DNA of 7,110 bases, taken from Candidatus Apopatosoma intestinale (lineage in GTDB: Bacteria > Bacillota > Clostridia > Oscillospirales > CAG-272). This document shows, piece after piece, positions 6,872 through 7,110 of the stretch; position 1 is the stretch's first letter, and the number at the start of each line of letters is the position of its first letter. The position numbers and the translations under genes are program-made. The stretch covers positions 1 to 7,110 of the forward strand of contig JAGHUY010000333.1 in the NCBI GenBank assembly GCA_018064545.1, given 5' to 3'. The notes under the pieces were generated by a model. The model had not been told where the DNA came from. It did not search any database and was given only the letters and a program-made list of their open reading frames with translations.

Positions 6872-6900
6872 TTGACAAAAGCGGTATTACCGTGTATAAT
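6872..6900 (+). promoter_or_regulatory. Perfect consensus sigma-A promoter of the DUF1292 gene, with palindromic spacer
   Basis: TTGACA (6872-6877), a 17-bp spacer and TATAAT (6895-6900) match the consensus at all twelve positions. The -35 starts one base after the pgsA stop codon. The spacer contains the perfect inverted repeat CGGTA-T-TACCG (6882-6892), which could bind a repressor. I see no terminator between pgsA and this promoter, so read-through from the upstream cluster is likely as well. Confidence 0.88.
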
Positions 6901-6912
6901 AAAAGAGGAAAT

Positions 6913-6937
6913 ACGGCGCGCCCCTCGGCCGTGGCGC
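6913..6937 (+). other. GC-rich 5' leader with two mutually exclusive short hairpins
   Basis: Within the leader of about 64 bases before the DUF1292 gene, ACGGC (6913-6917) can pair with GCCGT (6928-6932). The adjacent GCGCC (6918-6922) can instead pair with GGCGC (6933-6937). The two stems interleave, and with no linker bases between the arms they are unlikely to form together as a pseudoknot, so they would compete. No T-run follows and the Shine-Dalgarno site (6958-6962) is not sequestered by either stem. A regulatory role is only a possibility. Confidence 0.3.
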
Positions 6938-6970
6938 TGTCCGACTGACAAGCCGGAAAGGAAAAAACTC

Positions 6971-7110
6971 ATGGCAGACGAACGCAGTGAAAATGAAGCC
7001 GAAATCGTCACACTGATTGACGAAACCGGAAAAGAGACCGATTTTGAGATTCTCGGGATCAAGGAGATCGACGGTACGGTTTATTACGCTCTGCTCCCGC
7101 TCGAAGACAA
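6971..7110 (+). CDS. DUF1292 (YrzB/UPF0473-like) protein, 5' part (runs off right edge)
   Basis: Forty-six complete codons are visible. The sequence is acidic and reads EIVTLIDETGKETDFEIL (11-28), then EIDGTVYYALLPLED (32-46). This pattern, a beta-rich stretch with a TL-DE-GKE-FE core followed by a DG-YYALLPLED strand, is typical of the small DUF1292 proteins of Firmicutes. These are usually about 80-110 residues long and have no established biochemical role; in bacilli a member (yrzB) sits with the Holliday-junction resolvase homologue gene yrrK. The ATG at 6971 has AAGGA (6958-6962) eight bases upstream, and the gene follows a perfect consensus promoter. Truncation here is due only to the window edge. 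The family call rests on a short fragment but on a distinctive motif. Confidence 0.8.
   Translation, partial: MADERSENEAEIVTLIDETGKETDFEILGIKEIDGTVYYALLPLED

Noticed and set aside
6915..6922. 8-bp palindrome GGCGCGCC in the DUF1292 leader
   Set aside because: It is a rare-cutter restriction site sequence that can occur by chance in GC-rich DNA. The arms are too close to make a hairpin by themselves and there is no cloning-vector context.

Overview
This window looks like ordinary chromosomal housekeeping DNA from an anaerobic Gram-positive bacterium, most likely a fairly GC-rich member of the Clostridia (Ruminococcaceae/Oscillospiraceae-like). That placement is inferred from the clostridial-style proteins (ROK glucokinase with a CxCG zinc motif, ATP-dependent PEP carboxykinase, an insertion-bearing CysRS, a DUF1292 protein), the purine-rich Shine-Dalgarno sites and the compact sigma-A-type promoters. 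I see no phage, transposon, CRISPR, tRNA or rRNA signature.

Layout. On the minus strand, 1-453 is the N-terminal part of an ABC transporter ATPase that runs off the left edge. Its promoter carries a perfect inverted repeat over the start of transcription. Next on the minus strand is a ROK-family glucokinase (603-1571) ending in a strong hairpin terminator (566-595). A 246-bp divergent region (1572-1817) separates it from pckA (1818-3395, plus strand), which encodes PEP carboxykinase. That region holds two well-formed divergent promoters, three T-tract repeats, an A7/T7 inverted repeat and a palindrome at the pckA start point. A 12-bp hairpin terminator follows pckA. A new promoter overlaps its U-tract and drives cysS-rimO-pgsA (3493-6871), three genes packed 9-13 bp apart. 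A perfect consensus promoter begins one base after the pgsA stop and leads, through a GC-rich leader, into a DUF1292 protein cut by the right edge.

How the genes fit together. Glucokinase traps glucose as glucose-6-phosphate. PEP carboxykinase links PEP and oxaloacetate, in gluconeogenesis or, in many fermenters, in the carboxylating direction towards succinate. Their shared control region is the most interesting regulatory stretch. The cysS-rimO-pgsA cluster joins translation (Cys-tRNA charging, ribosomal protein S12 methylthiolation) with phosphatidylglycerol synthesis. The ABC ATPase probably works with a membrane subunit encoded beyond the left edge. I found no convincing previously undescribed system; the points worth checking are regulatory elements and one altered loop in PEP carboxykinase.
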